DNA of 64,000 nt from Candidatus Melainabacteria bacterium SSGW_16 (GTDB taxonomy: Bacteria; Cyanobacteriota; Vampirovibrionia; 2-02-FULL-35-15): assembly GCA_004769085.1 (NCBI GenBank), contig DUDS01000010.1:64688-128687 (forward strand), written 5' to 3'. Below the pieces are notes generated by a model. The model had not been told where the DNA came from. It made no database searches and saw only the letters and a program-made list of their open reading frames with translations. A program made the position numbers and the translations under genes. Shown piece by piece: positions 39,001-49,080 of this stretch (positions are counted from its first letter, which is position 1; the number at the start of each line of letters is the position of its first letter).

Positions 39001-39771
39001 CTTGAAAATGTCTTCTGCTGAAACTCTGCCAATCACACGATCTGAAGCATTAACAGTAAGTTTATCCCTTTGATACAAGGAATGTACTACAACTCCTTTT
39101 TTGCTTTTACAGTCATATTCATGGATAGTAACATCCTGGGCAACATCAACCAGTCTTCTTGTCAGATATCCTGAATCTGCAGTTTTTAATGCAGTATCAA
39201 CAAGACCCTTCCTGGCACCATAGCTGGAAATAATATACTCAGTAACATTTAGCCCTTCTTTAAAATTTGTTTTAATTGGCAGGTCAATGATTTGCCCCTG
39301 TGAGTCTGCCATAAGTCCCCTCATACCTACAAGCTGACGAACCTGGCTGATATTGCCTCTGGCTCCAGAAAATGCCATCATATAAACTGGATTTAGTCTG
39401 TCAAGATTGTCAACAACCTTTTCAGTTAATTCTTCCGTAGTTTCTGACCATGTATCAATAGCTTTGTTATATCTCTCAACTTCAGTAATGTCACCTCTTT
39501 CATATTTATACTGGGCATCATCAATTTGTTTTTCTGCCTTAGAGATAAGGCTCTTCTTTTCAGAGGGAATTGTAAGATCATCGATACTTATTGTTACACC
39601 TGCTTTTGTTGCATAATGAAAACCAAGTGACTTTAAAGCATCTGCTGCTTCACTTGCAACTGCAGAACCATATTTTTCATATATCTCAAGAATAAGCTTT
39701 GAAAGTTTTTTCTTATCTAAGGTCTCATTTATTATTGAGATCTTCTCTTTTGTTTTTATTCGTTTAACCAT
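36064..39771 (-). CDS. rpoC2: DNA-directed RNA polymerase subunit beta', C-terminal part (RpoC2)
   Basis: 1235 residues. Corresponds to the C-terminal part of beta'. The trigger-loop region is recognisable ([10 protein letters not shown], about residue 335-341). It is followed by an insertion of about 630 residues of repeated beta segments before [13 protein letters not shown] (about 980-995), as in the SI3 insertion of cyanobacterial RpoC2. The final conserved region follows ([36 protein letters not shown]). It follows rpoC1 by 28 nt. Splitting of beta' into RpoC1 and RpoC2 is typical of Cyanobacteria and their sister groups. Its end overlaps the convergent gene by 4 nt. Confidence 0.96.
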   Translation of the reverse strand: [1235 protein letters not shown]

Positions 39772-39799
39772 ATTGTCTGATTTATCCTCACTTAACTAG

Positions 39800-41647
39800 T
39801 TAATTTAGTTCGACTACCCTGCGAATAGTTTGATTAAAAATAATTCTTCCAACAGTTGTATTAAGTTTTTGACCATTATCATCCCTTACCGTAATGTTTG
39901 CATGAAGGTCAATAACTCCAGCTTCATGAGCAGCCATTGCATCATCAAAACTGTAAAAAATCATCCCTGCACCCTTGCAGATTTTTGGATCAGAAGATTC
40001 TTTCTTTTCAATTGTCAGATAATAAATCCCCAGGACCATATCCTGCGTTGGTGTAATGGTTGGCTTGCCGCTTGCAGGAAGAAGAATATTGTTTGTGGCA
40101 AGCATTAGCATTCTGGCTTCAGACTGTGCATCAACAGATAAAGGCACATGTACTGCCATCTGGTCACCATCAAAGTCTGCATTAAATGCAGCACACACAA
40201 GTGGGTGAAGCTGTATTGCTCTTCCTTCAACAAGAACAGGTTCAAAAGCCTGGATACCAAGCCTGTGCAGAGTTGGTGCACGATTCAGAAGTACGGGGTG
40301 TCCCTGAATAACTTCCTGTAGAATCTCTAATACTATAGGAGTACTTTTTTCAATTTGCTTTTTTGCAGACTTAATATTTTGACATATCTGCCGTTCAATT
40401 AATTTGTTAATTACAAATGGTTTGAATAACTCAATTGCCATTTCTCTTGGCAATCCACACTGGTTCATTTTTAGCTGTGGTCCAACAACTATAACAGACC
40501 TTCCTGAATAATCCACCCTTTTACCAAGCAGATTCTGCCTGAACCTGCCCTGTTTACCTTCGATTATATTTGAAAGGGATTTTAATGGTCTGCCATTTGA
40601 TCCTGTTACAACCCTGCCTCTTCTGCCATTGTCAATTAAGGCATCCACTGCTTCTTGTAACATTCTTTTTTCATTTCGTACAATAATTTCAGGAGCTCCC
40701 ATGTCAAGAAGTCTTGCAAGACGATTATTTCTGTTAATCACTCTTCTGTATAAATCATTGAGATCGCTTGTTGCAAATCTTCCACCATCGAGCTGGACCA
40801 TTGGACGTAAATCAGGTGGTGTTATAGGTAAAACATCAAGAACCATCCATGCAGGATCTGTTTTAGAAGTGATCAAATTTTCAACGAGCCTGAGTCTTTT
40901 AATTATTTTTGCCCTTCTTTGCTGACTACCTGATGCACCTCCTAACTCCTGTCTAAGTTTAAGTGCCAAATCCTGAAGCCCGGTCAATGACTTAAGATCA
41001 CCAAGTTCTTCCCTTGTTTTTGCATCAGAAAACTCATAAACAGGTTTTGAAAGCTCTCCAAGTATAAGCTTTATTGCTTCAGCACCAATTGCTACTTCAA
41101 ACTGTGCATTTTCATCACCAGTAAGCGAATCATATTCCTCTTCAGTTAAAAGCTGGTGCTTAGTTATTGTTTCAACATTGCCAGGGTTCAAAACAATATA
41201 CTGATTAAAATAAATTACCTGTTCAAGATCCCTCAAAGGAACATCAGTTAAAAGACTAAGATAACTTGGAATCCCCTTTAAAAACCATATATGACAAACC
41301 GGTGCAGCAAGTTTAATATGTCCCATCCTGTGTCTTCTGACTTTTGACTCAGTAACCTCAACGCCACATCTTTCACAAACAATTCCCTTGTGCCTTACCC
41401 GTTTATATTTACCACAGTAGCATTCCCAGTCTTTTGTTGGACCAAATATTCTTTCACAGAATAATCCGTCCTTTTCAGGTTTAAGGGTTCTGTAATTAAT
41501 AGTTTCAGGTTTAGTAACCTCACCAAACGACCAGCCCATGACCCTGGCAGGAGATGCAATCTTAATCTGTATATGATCAAATTTATCAAAGATTGAAAAC
41601 GCTGAAAAGTTTCCATTTAATCTTGTTTTTGTTTCTTGCATTGTCAT
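39800..41647 (-). CDS. rpoC1: DNA-directed RNA polymerase subunit gamma (RpoC1)
   Basis: 615 residues; N-terminal part of beta', the gamma subunit in cyanobacteria. Zinc-binding CYCGKYK followed by CERCGVEV near residue 80. The catalytic Mg-binding signature [14 protein letters not shown] is intact near residue 490. The clamp and rudder segments ([15 protein letters not shown]) are present. Ends with a normal C-terminus and restarts as rpoC2 28 nt later, so this is a true gene split and not a frameshift. It lies 5 nt downstream of rpoB. Confidence 0.97.
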   Translation of the reverse strand: MTMQETKTRLNGNFSAFSIFDKFDHIQIKIASPARVMGWSFGEVTKPETINYRTLKPEKDGLFCERIFGPTKDWECYCGKYKRVRHKGIVCERCGVEVTESKVRRHRMGHIKLAAPVCHIWFLKGIPSYLSLLTDVPLRDLEQVIYFNQYIVLNPGNVETITKHQLLTEEEYDSLTGDENAQFEVAIGAEAIKLILGELSKPVYEFSDAKTREELGDLKSLTGLQDLALKLRQELGGASGSQQRRAKIIKRLRLVENLITSKTDPAWMVLDVLPITPPDLRPMVQLDGGRFATSDLNDLYRRVINRNNRLARLLDMGAPEIIVRNEKRMLQEAVDALIDNGRRGRVVTGSNGRPLKSLSNIIEGKQGRFRQNLLGKRVDYSGRSVIVVGPQLKMNQCGLPREMAIELFKPFVINKLIERQICQNIKSAKKQIEKSTPIVLEILQEVIQGHPVLLNRAPTLHRLGIQAFEPVLVEGRAIQLHPLVCAAFNADFDGDQMAVHVPLSVDAQSEARMLMLATNNILLPASGKPTITPTQDMVLGIYYLTIEKKESSDPKICKGAGMIFYSFDDAMAAHEAGVIDLHANITVRDDNGQKLNTTVGRIIFNQTIRRVVELN

Positions 41648-41652
41648 TTTTC

Positions 41653-44600
41653 CTATCCTGGTAAATTCTCTTCTGCTCCTGGTAAAGTCTCCTCTGAAAA
41701 ACCTTCACTAATTTCAGCCTCATCAAATCCTTCTTCTTTTTTTACTTCTTCCTCTAGAATACCTTCTTCAGCTTCAGAAGTGGCAACCTTTGCTCCAGCT
41801 TCAGAAGTAGCAACCTTTGCTTCGGCTCCTACATGAGCAAACTGTGCAGCACTAGCTGCAGCACTCTTTTCACTCATACCATGAAGTTCACCTTGCAACC
41901 TTATATCACGTGATGAAAGAGATACATGCGGTTGCATCCTTCTGGAATCTGTTTCATCAATCGTAAGATCAACTTCCAAGTCTTGCCCTTCAGCAATACT
42001 TTTCAGGATTGTAATATCAAGCCCAATTGACTGTAGCTCCCTTACAAGCACCTTAAATGACTCAGGCACACCAGGTTTTGGAATATTTTCACCTTTTACT
42101 ATAGCTTCATATGCCCTGCTTCGTCCTGCAACATCATCAGATTTAACTGTTAGCATTTCCTGTAGTGTAAATGCAGCACCATATGCTTCAAGCGCCCAGC
42201 ATTCCATTTCACCAAGCCTTTGTCCTCCAAACTGTGCTTTTCCACCAAGTGGTTGCTGAGTAACAAGACTATAAGGTCCAGTGCTGCGGGCATGAATTTT
42301 ATCATCTACAAGATGAACAAGTTTCATTATGTAGGTTTTCCCTACAAGTGCAGGGTTATCAAATTCTTCACCAGTTCTTCCATCAACAAGTTTTACTTTG
42401 CCATTTGTATTAACCCAGTCAATTCCTTTTATACGCTTGCCATCTTCAATTTCTTTTGTTATCAAGTTTTGACTGGCTTCAGGTTCATACATTTCATCAA
42501 ATGGCGGGACTTCATAATGCTGTCCGGTAAGCATTGATGCAAGTCCAAGCATTGTTTCATATATTTGCCCTACATTCATACGACTTGGAACTCCAAGAGG
42601 GTTTAGAATTATGTCAACAGGCGTACCATCCGGAAGATAAGGCATATCTTCCACCGGCAGAATTTTTGCAATAATGCCCTTGTTACCATGACGACCTGCT
42701 ATCTTGTCACCAACTGATACTTTCCTTTTCTGAGCAATAAAAACTCTTACAACTTTATTTGCAACAGGTGGTAATTCATCTCCTTTTTCCCTGTCAAATA
42801 CTTTTACATCAACAATTCTTCCACCTTCTCCATGCGGAACCCTGAGTGAATTATCTCTTACATCACGTGCCTTCTCACCAAATATAGCTCTTAAAAGTCT
42901 TTCTTCAGGTGGATGATCGGATTCTCCTTTTGGAGTAATTTTTCCAACAAGAACATCATCAGGATAAACCCGTGCTCCAACTCTTACAATACCGCTTTCA
43001 TCAAGATGTCTTAATGATTCTTCAGAAACATTTGGAACTTCCCTGGTAATTTCTTCAGGACCAAGCTTGGTTGTTCTTGCATCAATTTCAAGTTTTTCTA
43101 TATGGATAGATGTAAAAGTGTCATCCATTACAAGCCGTTCACTAATTAAGATTGCATCTTCAAAGTTATATCCTTCCCAGGGCATAAATGCTACAAGAAT
43201 ATTTTTCCCAAGAGCCAGTTCGCCACAATCAGTTGCAGGACCATCTGCCAAAATTTGTCCCGGGATTATTTTTTCTCCTGTACTCACAATGGGCTTCTGG
43301 TTTAAACATGTGTCCTGATTACTTCTGTTAAATTTTGTAAGCGAATATTCCACTTCATTACTAAAGGACTGGTATTTAACCCTAATTCTTTGGGAACTGA
43401 CATAAGTAATTTCACCAAAATCATTTGCAACAATAACCATTCCTGAATCTCTTGCTGTCTGTTTTTCAACCCCTGTTCCAACATAAGGTCTTTCAGTTGT
43501 AATAAGTGGAACTGATTGTCTTTGCATATTTGATCCCATAAGAGCTCTGTTTGCATCATCATGCTCAAGAAACGGTATAAGAGCAGTTCCAACTGAAATA
43601 ATTTGAATTGGACTTACACCAATAAAATCAATTTCTTCGGGCGGTACCACAATAAACTCATTTTTATATCTGGCTGGTATAAGTTCTGCTTTAAAAGAAC
43701 CATCTTCATTAATAGGAACATCGCCAGGTGCTACACGGAAATTATCTTCCTCATCTGCCGAAAGGTACTGAACCTCACTTACAACTAGTCCGTTAACAAC
43801 TTTTTTGTATGGTGTTTCTATAAATCCATACTGGTTAACACGGGCATGTGTTGCAAGGGATCCAATCAGCCCTGCATTGGGACCTTCAGGAGTTTCAACA
43901 GGACAAATACGACCATAGTGACTTGGGTGAATATCTCTTACAGCAAAACCAGCACGTTCCCGTGACAGTCCACCAGGACCAAGTGCCGAAAGTCTCCTTT
44001 TATGTGTCAACTCTGCAAGCGCATTTGTCTGATCCATAAACTGGCTAAGCTGGGATGAGCCGAAAAATTCTCTTATTGCTGCAATTAAAGGCTTAGGATT
44101 CAAAAGGTTTGCAGGTGTTAAAGTATCTGCATCCTGCAATGTCATTCTTTCTTTTATAATTCTTTCAAGTCTGGATAATCCAACCCTGAACTGGTTTTGT
44201 AAAAGCTCACCTACAGCTCTTATTCTTCTGTTTCCAAGGTGATCAATGTCATCAATCTGACCTTCATCATAATGAAGATTAATCATATAATCAATTGCAG
44301 CAACAATATCATCTCTGGTTAAAACCCTTGCTTCTTCTGGTATAGAAAGTCCAAGTTTTTTGTTTATTTTATATCTTCCGACTTTCCCAAGGTTATATCT
44401 TTTATCATCAAAAAATCTAGATTCAAGTATCTGCCTGCCGCCCTCTACGCTAGCTGGATCCCCAGGTCTGAGTTTTTTATAGACTTCTATTAATGCCTGT
44501 TCCCTTGTTTCAGCGGGATCTTTCTCAAGTGTTTTCTGTAAAAAATCAAAGTGGTGGAAAAGTGTTTCCATTTCATTGACGGTGTAGCCAAGAGCTTTTA

Positions 44601-45195
44601 AAAGGGTTGTAGCATAAAGTTTTCTGTTTTTGTCAATTTTCACATGGACAACATCATTATTATCAGACTCAAGTTTCAGCCATGCGCCACGATTTGGAAT
44701 AAGTGTTGCATTAAATGTTCTTTTACCGTTTGGGTCAATATCTCTTTTAAAATAAATTCCAGGGGATCTGACTATCTGAGATACAACAACTCTCTCAGCA
44801 CCATTGATAATAAAAGTCCCTCGATCTGTCATCATGGGAATTTCACCCACAAACATCTTGTTTTCTTTTATTTCACCTGTATCACGATTTACAAGTCTTA
44901 GCTGTATGTAAAGTTTTTTAGTATAGCTCTGATCATTGTCCCTGGCTTCCTGAGGAGTTTTTGCTTTTTTAGGTTCTGTATGATCTTCAAAGGAATAGTT
45001 ATCATGCAAAAAATATAACTCAAGCCGGCCGGTATAATCCCTGATTGGTGAAAATGATTTTAATTCTTCAGATAAACCTTCTCTCAAGAACCATTCGAAT
45101 GAGGCTTTCTGAATCTCGGCTAAGTCTGGAAGGACAGAAGTTCTCTGGCCAGCCTTAGCGTACGGCTGAAAACGCTCAGGCGATTTAATCGTCAT
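41653..45195 (-). CDS. rpoB: DNA-directed RNA polymerase subunit beta
   Basis: 1180 residues. First gene of rpoB-rpoC1-rpoC2. Conserved regions include [40 protein letters not shown] (rifampicin region), [12 protein letters not shown] and [22 protein letters not shown]. The C-terminal ~70 residues are an unusual acidic, Ala/Glu-rich tail that includes the near-exact duplication AKVATSEA (41771-41824). The SD GAGGT lies 6-7 nt before the ATG, and a promoter is seen at 45269-45297. Unlike the usual order, no rplJ/rplL precedes it; a tRNA and a hairpin repeat are upstream. Confidence 0.97.
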   Translation of the reverse strand: MTIKSPERFQPYAKAGQRTSVLPDLAEIQKASFEWFLREGLSEELKSFSPIRDYTGRLELYFLHDNYSFEDHTEPKKAKTPQEARDNDQSYTKKLYIQLRLVNRDTGEIKENKMFVGEIPMMTDRGTFIINGAERVVVSQIVRSPGIYFKRDIDPNGKRTFNATLIPNRGAWLKLESDNNDVVHVKIDKNRKLYATTLLKALGYTVNEMETLFHHFDFLQKTLEKDPAETREQALIEVYKKLRPGDPASVEGGRQILESRFFDDKRYNLGKVGRYKINKKLGLSIPEEARVLTRDDIVAAIDYMINLHYDEGQIDDIDHLGNRRIRAVGELLQNQFRVGLSRLERIIKERMTLQDADTLTPANLLNPKPLIAAIREFFGSSQLSQFMDQTNALAELTHKRRLSALGPGGLSRERAGFAVRDIHPSHYGRICPVETPEGPNAGLIGSLATHARVNQYGFIETPYKKVVNGLVVSEVQYLSADEEDNFRVAPGDVPINEDGSFKAELIPARYKNEFIVVPPEEIDFIGVSPIQIISVGTALIPFLEHDDANRALMGSNMQRQSVPLITTERPYVGTGVEKQTARDSGMVIVANDFGEITYVSSQRIRVKYQSFSNEVEYSLTKFNRSNQDTCLNQKPIVSTGEKIIPGQILADGPATDCGELALGKNILVAFMPWEGYNFEDAILISERLVMDDTFTSIHIEKLEIDARTTKLGPEEITREVPNVSEESLRHLDESGIVRVGARVYPDDVLVGKITPKGESDHPPEERLLRAIFGEKARDVRDNSLRVPHGEGGRIVDVKVFDREKGDELPPVANKVVRVFIAQKRKVSVGDKIAGRHGNKGIIAKILPVEDMPYLPDGTPVDIILNPLGVPSRMNVGQIYETMLGLASMLTGQHYEVPPFDEMYEPEASQNLITKEIEDGKRIKGIDWVNTNGKVKLVDGRTGEEFDNPALVGKTYIMKLVHLVDDKIHARSTGPYSLVTQQPLGGKAQFGGQRLGEMECWALEAYGAAFTLQEMLTVKSDDVAGRSRAYEAIVKGENIPKPGVPESFKVLVRELQSIGLDITILKSIAEGQDLEVDLTIDETDSRRMQPHVSLSSRDIRLQGELHGMSEKSAAASAAQFAHVGAEAKVATSEAGAKVATSEAEEGILEEEVKKEEGFDEAEISEGFSEETLPGAEENLPG
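41771..41824 (-). repeat. 27-nt tandem repeat in the rpoB C-terminal tail
   Basis: Two copies, 41771-41797 and 41798-41824, differing at a few positions, encode the 9-residue unit AKVATSEA plus Gly or Glu. In frame, so it lengthens the tail without disruption. Confidence 0.85.
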
Positions 45196-45268
45196 TTATT
45201 ACCTCAGTATTTCTTTGTACAAGTTAATCAACTTCGAAAAATATTTGTTTCAAGCAAGCGAGGTTTAG

Positions 45269-45297
45269 ATTATAATTTCTTTTTTTTTAGTACGCAA
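45269..45297 (-). promoter_or_regulatory. Putative sigma70 promoter of rpoB operon
   Basis: Read on the minus strand: TTGCGT, 17-nt spacer, TATAAT. Predicted leader to the rpoB ATG about 65 nt, with a GAGGT Shine-Dalgarno. Confidence 0.6.
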
Positions 45298-45530
45298 CAA
45301 GTATATGAACATGTAAAGTTAATAATTAATGATAATTTAACATTCTACAGCCTTAGTTATTATTTATATTGTCATTATGTGTACTAGATCAATTGGCCAA
45401 AAATTATATTATTTGAAATATAAAATTAGCTATGTAAAAATTTATCGATCCTAAATAGAAATAAAATAACCCTAAAAGGGTCATATTATACGAGTTCTTA
45501 TAAAAAAGTACAAGTTAAAGATAGTTATTT
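45298..45530. other. AT-rich intergenic region between rpoB promoter and repeat B
   Basis: Very AT-rich, no supported gene. One small inverted repeat ACCCT/AGGGT is near 45470, without a T-run, so not a convincing terminator. The rest looks like upstream promoter sequence. Confidence 0.5.
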
Positions 45531-45610
45531 TTACGCTGCGTCGCTTCTTGCTATTTTCGCTCATTAATCTTCGGCGCTCAGGTTTTCGCTAACGGAAAAC
45601 CTTCGCTTAT
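45531..45610. repeat. Intergenic hairpin repeat, copy B
   Basis: About 80 nt, starts TTACGCTGCG and ends CTTCGCTTA. Stem AGGTTTTC (45580-45587) with GAAAACCT (45595-45602), loop GCTAACG. Aligns with copy A (6261-6349), which has a longer first third. Outside the gap about 80% of positions agree, and the stem difference is compensatory. It lies between the 3' end of tRNA-Leu and the rpoB upstream region. Confidence 0.75.
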
Positions 45611-45634
45611 TTTTTTTAAATAACACTTAATACT

Positions 45635-45717
45635 TGCCGCTGGTCGGACTTGAACCGACAAGGGATTGCTCCCGGCTGATTTTGAGTCAACTGCGTTTGC
45701 CATTTCGCCACAGCGGC
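45635..45717 (-). tRNA. tRNA-Leu (anticodon CAA)
   Basis: 83 nt without encoded CCA. Acceptor GCCGCTG pairs with CAGCGGC, discriminator A. Anticodon stem GTTGA/TCAGC with loop CTCAAAA places CAA at the anticodon. The long variable arm makes it class II. The T arm contains GGTTCGAGTCC. The body follows the Leu pattern. Decodes UUG. A hairpin repeat lies 3' of it. Confidence 0.93.
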
Positions 45718-45755
45718 ATATGGAATATTATACAGATGTTTTAGATCTAATAGGT

Positions 45756-46460
45756 TTATTTAAAATTCTTATCATCAAGTAGGTTAGCCACTTCATGAAT
45801 TTCTTTTGGTTTTACAGGTGAGTCAGAAATAAGTGAAGAAACTCTGCTTAAGCTGCCTGAAATCTTTAGTGCATGCTCATGGATATTTCTAAGCATATAT
45901 TCTTTCTCGTGGTTATTATATTCTCTTGACAACATTAACTCAGAAAATCCCACTACCGTGGAAAGAGACCCATTGATTTCCCGAACAAACCAGCTTAAAT
46001 CTTTGTTATTTATAAAGCATGGGGTCCTTTCAACAAACGGACTATATGTGGCTGAAACAGAAGCATCTTCCTGTTTTTTTAATCGCTCTGGATCTCTCAA
46101 ATAGAATACAGACATAGCAAATATATAAGAACTCATAAAAAATAATAACTGAAACCCTTTCATGAGGGTAATACTTGAAGCCCCGAATAAGACTATATAG
46201 GAAACTACTAAGACGGTCCCAAATACCTGGTTATAAATAATTCCTTTTTTTGCTTTATCTTTTTTAAGAACTGGATCTCTTACATAAAATATTGTAAGTG
46301 CATAAATAAAAGAACACATAAAAAACATGAGCTGTATTCCATTTAAAACCATATGGGCAGTTATGCCATAAATACAACAATAAGAAATAACAAGTACACT
46401 AAGTAACAATTGATTGTATACAAGGTTCTTTTTAACTGTATTTTGAAACTTTTCAATCAT
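45756..46460 (-). CDS. Membrane protein with duplicated 2-TM module and degenerate histidine-kinase dimerisation helix
   Basis: 234 residues. Residues 15-63 and 76-124 are two copies of one module (YNQ..., VLV.SY, G..L.G.QL.FFM.S.I.A, then RDP) with a 61-residue period and about 47% identity without gaps. Each copy has two hydrophobic segments. Residues ~150-215 resemble a histidine kinase DHp domain (FVREINGSLSTVVGFSELML, then the partner helix). The His of the H-box is Arg160, and the Pro of H-E-x-x-x-P is Ser. No ATPase domain follows. Probably a non-catalytic sensor or scaffold in the membrane. The role is inference. Confidence 0.75.
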   Translation of the reverse strand: MIEKFQNTVKKNLVYNQLLLSVLVISYCCIYGITAHMVLNGIQLMFFMCSFIYALTIFYVRDPVLKKDKAKKGIIYNQVFGTVLVVSYIVLFGASSITLMKGFQLLFFMSSYIFAMSVFYLRDPERLKKQEDASVSATYSPFVERTPCFINNKDLSWFVREINGSLSTVVGFSELMLSREYNNHEKEYMLRNIHEHALKISGSLSRVSSLISDSPVKPKEIHEVANLLDDKNFK

Positions 46461-46672
46461 TAGTGTTTTACAAGAATCCCTTCTCAGGGAACTACTCTGT
46501 TTGCTCTAGTCCCTTTATACTATCTTTTATACTAAGTATATCCACCAATTATTGTGATTTTTAACACATTAATGCTTAACCCTAATAAGCAATTCTTACT
46601 TTTATTAACACTAGAATAAATAAATCTACATTAGGTTAAATTTAATCAGGAAAACAAGGGTAACCCCTAAAT

Positions 46673-47731
46673 TTAATCAGGCTGTGTTTTACCAAGCAGC
46701 ACAGGGATTACCATACGCTTATTACCTCTTATAATTTTCATATTGACAGCAGAGCCAGGTTTTTTTGATTCAATATAATCCAGCAAATTATCAAACGATT
46801 TTACATCTTTATCATCTATGCCTGTAATTAAGTCTGCTACAGATCTATCAATAGCTCTGTATTCGACTAATCCTGATCGCTGAATAATTATTCTTGGACC
46901 ATGAATGCCAGCTTTTTCTGCAGGACCCCCTGGTTCAAGCTGTGCAATCAGTAACCCATTTCCTGTTTCATATACCTGTAATATTCCAATATTTGATCTT
47001 GTAACATATCCGTATGTAATCAGCTCACGGGCAATTCTTTTAACAGTATTTATGGGAATTGCAAAACCAATACCTGAGCTTTGTCCGACCTTACTTACTA
47101 TTGCAGTATTAACAGCTATTACAAGTCCTCTGCTGTTTAAAAGTGGACCTCCTGAATTGCCTGGATTTATTGCTGCATCTGTCTGGATAATTCCTTTTAT
47201 AAGTCTTCCGCTTTCAGTTCTAAGAGATCTGCCAAGACTGCTTATTATTCCTGTTGTAAGAGTTCTATCAAGCCCAAAAGGATTACCAATTGCAAGAACT
47301 TTCTGTCCTACTTTTAAGTCCTGGCTTACACCCAAATTTAAAGGGTAAAGTTTTTCAGGAGGAATTTTTATCTGGATAACAGCAAGATCATTATTTGGAT
47401 CAACTCCTACCAGACTTGCACTATATTGCTGTCCATTATAAAGAGTAACCACAAGGTTTTCTGCATTTTCAACAACATGATAATTTGTAATTATGTGTCC
47501 TTGTTTATCATAGACAAATCCAGAACCACTTCCTTCCTGAGGAACAGCAAGAAAAAAGAATTCATCAATTAAGACTTTTCTGCTTGTGATATTAACCACA
47601 GCTTTATTGGTTTTCTCATATATCTCAATATTGTTTTTTTCATCTTCAAGAAAGATATTCTGAGCAGAAACAATCATAAATGGCAAGTTGCAAGTTGCAA
47701 GAAAGAAAAACAAGATGAAATAACGAATCAT
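46673..47731 (-). CDS. HtrA/Deg-family serine protease with one PDZ domain
   Basis: 352 residues. Hydrophobic N-terminal segment as export signal or anchor (YFILFFFLATCNLPFMIVS). Trypsin-like domain with the triad His in NYHVVENA, Asp in DPNNDLAVIQ, and Ser in NPGNSGGPL. One PDZ domain follows (about 250-345; GGPAEKAG, IDDKDVKSFDNLLDYI). Periplasmic protein quality control. I chose the ATG at 47731, 1 nt after the eno stop (TGA-C-ATG), with AAGG upstream; a longer start overlaps eno. So it is coupled to eno. Its stop lies inside the second copy of a 14-nt direct repeat (46637-46650 and 46668-46681). Confidence 0.92.
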   Translation of the reverse strand: MIRYFILFFFLATCNLPFMIVSAQNIFLEDEKNNIEIYEKTNKAVVNITSRKVLIDEFFFLAVPQEGSGSGFVYDKQGHIITNYHVVENAENLVVTLYNGQQYSASLVGVDPNNDLAVIQIKIPPEKLYPLNLGVSQDLKVGQKVLAIGNPFGLDRTLTTGIISSLGRSLRTESGRLIKGIIQTDAAINPGNSGGPLLNSRGLVIAVNTAIVSKVGQSSGIGFAIPINTVKRIARELITYGYVTRSNIGILQVYETGNGLLIAQLEPGGPAEKAGIHGPRIIIQRSGLVEYRAIDRSVADLITGIDDKDVKSFDNLLDYIESKKPGSAVNMKIIRGNKRMVIPVLLGKTQPD

Positions 47732-47732
47732 G

Positions 47733-49058
47733 TCATTTAACCTTACAAATTGACTGCAATTTTTCTCCTGCATATATTGTATTTTTTCCTAGTTCTTCTT
47801 CAATTCTAAGCAGCTGATTATATTTAGCCACACGATCAGTTCTTGCTGGTGCACCCGTTTTAATCTGCCCGGCACAGGTACTAACAACAAGATCAGCAAT
47901 AAATGGATCTTCTGTTTCACCGCTTCTATGACTAATTACACATTTATAATTTTTAGAATAAGCTAAAGCCATTGTCTGAAGTGTTTCTGTTAATGTACCA
48001 ATCTGGTTTAACTTAATTAAAATCGCATTTGCACAGTTTTCATTAATTCCCCTCTGAAGTCTCTTAATATTAGTCACAAACAAATCATCACCAACAATCT
48101 GAACTTTACTTCCCAGTTCCTTTGTAATGTTTTTCCAACCACTCCAGTCTTCTTCAGCCAAAGGATCTTCCAGCGAAAATATAGGATATTGCTTAAGCCA
48201 CGAAGCATAAAAACTAATCATTTGATCTGAATCAAGAATCTTTCCTTCTTTTGCCAGAACATACTTCCCTTCCTTATATAGTTCAGTTGATGCAGCATCA
48301 ATAGTGATCTGAAAATCCTGGACTGGCTTAAATCCAGCTTTTTCAATTGCCTGAAGGATAAGTTCTATTGCTTCCTTGTTTTCCTTTAAAGACGGGGCAA
48401 ATCCTCCTTCATCACCAATAGATGTACTTAGTCCTCTTGCTTTTAAAATTAACTTTAATGAATGATAGACCTCAATACATGCCCGAACTGCATCACTAAA
48501 TGACTTTAATCCAACAGGCATAATCATAAACTCCTGTAAATCCACAGAATCTAGAGCATGTTTTCCACCATTTAATATGTTCATCATAGGAACAGGAAGA
48601 ACATAGGAAGTTTGAAGTTTCAGGCAAGAAGTTTGAGAAAGAAATTTATAGAGAGGTTGTTTAAGTGACTGAGCCATAGAACGTGCAAGTGCAAGACTTA
48701 CACCTAATATTGCATTTGCACCAAGTTTTTCTTTGCTCTCTGTACCATCAAGATTAATTAAAATACCATCTATATCTTTTTGAGAATCCATTGAAGGAAT
48801 CAATTCATATCCATTTAATTTCTTAGCAATAATTTCATTTACATTATTTACTGCTTTTAATACACCTTTTCCAAGAAATCTTTTTTTATCACCATCTCTA
48901 AGCTCAACAGCCTCAAAAGCACCAGTACTTGCACCTGAAGGAACTGATGCCCTACCCATGTTTCCATCTGATAAAACGACATCAACTTCAATCGTGGGAT
49001 TCCCTCTGGAATCAATTATTTCTCTTCCATGAATATTTTGTATTTTCACCTTGCTCAT
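47733..49058 (-). CDS. eno: Enolase
   Basis: 441 residues. Converts 2-phosphoglycerate to phosphoenolpyruvate in glycolysis. Family segments: [78 protein letters not shown] and [15 protein letters not shown]. One small extra loop follows the LYKFL segment. HtrA follows with a 1-nt gap; upp is upstream, 22 nt away on the same strand. Confidence 0.98.
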   Translation of the reverse strand: MSKVKIQNIHGREIIDSRGNPTIEVDVVLSDGNMGRASVPSGASTGAFEAVELRDGDKKRFLGKGVLKAVNNVNEIIAKKLNGYELIPSMDSQKDIDGILINLDGTESKEKLGANAILGVSLALARSMAQSLKQPLYKFLSQTSCLKLQTSYVLPVPMMNILNGGKHALDSVDLQEFMIMPVGLKSFSDAVRACIEVYHSLKLILKARGLSTSIGDEGGFAPSLKENKEAIELILQAIEKAGFKPVQDFQITIDAASTELYKEGKYVLAKEGKILDSDQMISFYASWLKQYPIFSLEDPLAEEDWSGWKNITKELGSKVQIVGDDLFVTNIKRLQRGINENCANAILIKLNQIGTLTETLQTMALAYSKNYKCVISHRSGETEDPFIADLVVSTCAGQIKTGAPARTDRVAKYNQLLRIEEELGKNTIYAGEKLQSICKVK

Positions 49059-49080
49059 TTTTATTCCTCAATCCTCATAC

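Noticed and set aside
36237..44901. Many reading frames antisense to rpoB, rpoC1 and rpoC2
   Set aside because: Shadows of long conserved genes; composition is atypical and none has a Shine-Dalgarno or family motif.
45466..45486. ACCCT/AGGGT hairpin as a terminator
   Set aside because: Stem of only five pairs, 3-nt loop, and no T-run afterwards on either strand.
46637..46681. 14-nt direct repeat TAAATTTAATCAGG as a mobile-element footprint
   Set aside because: Only 17 nt separate the copies and no element lies between them; slippage duplication at the htrA end is simpler.
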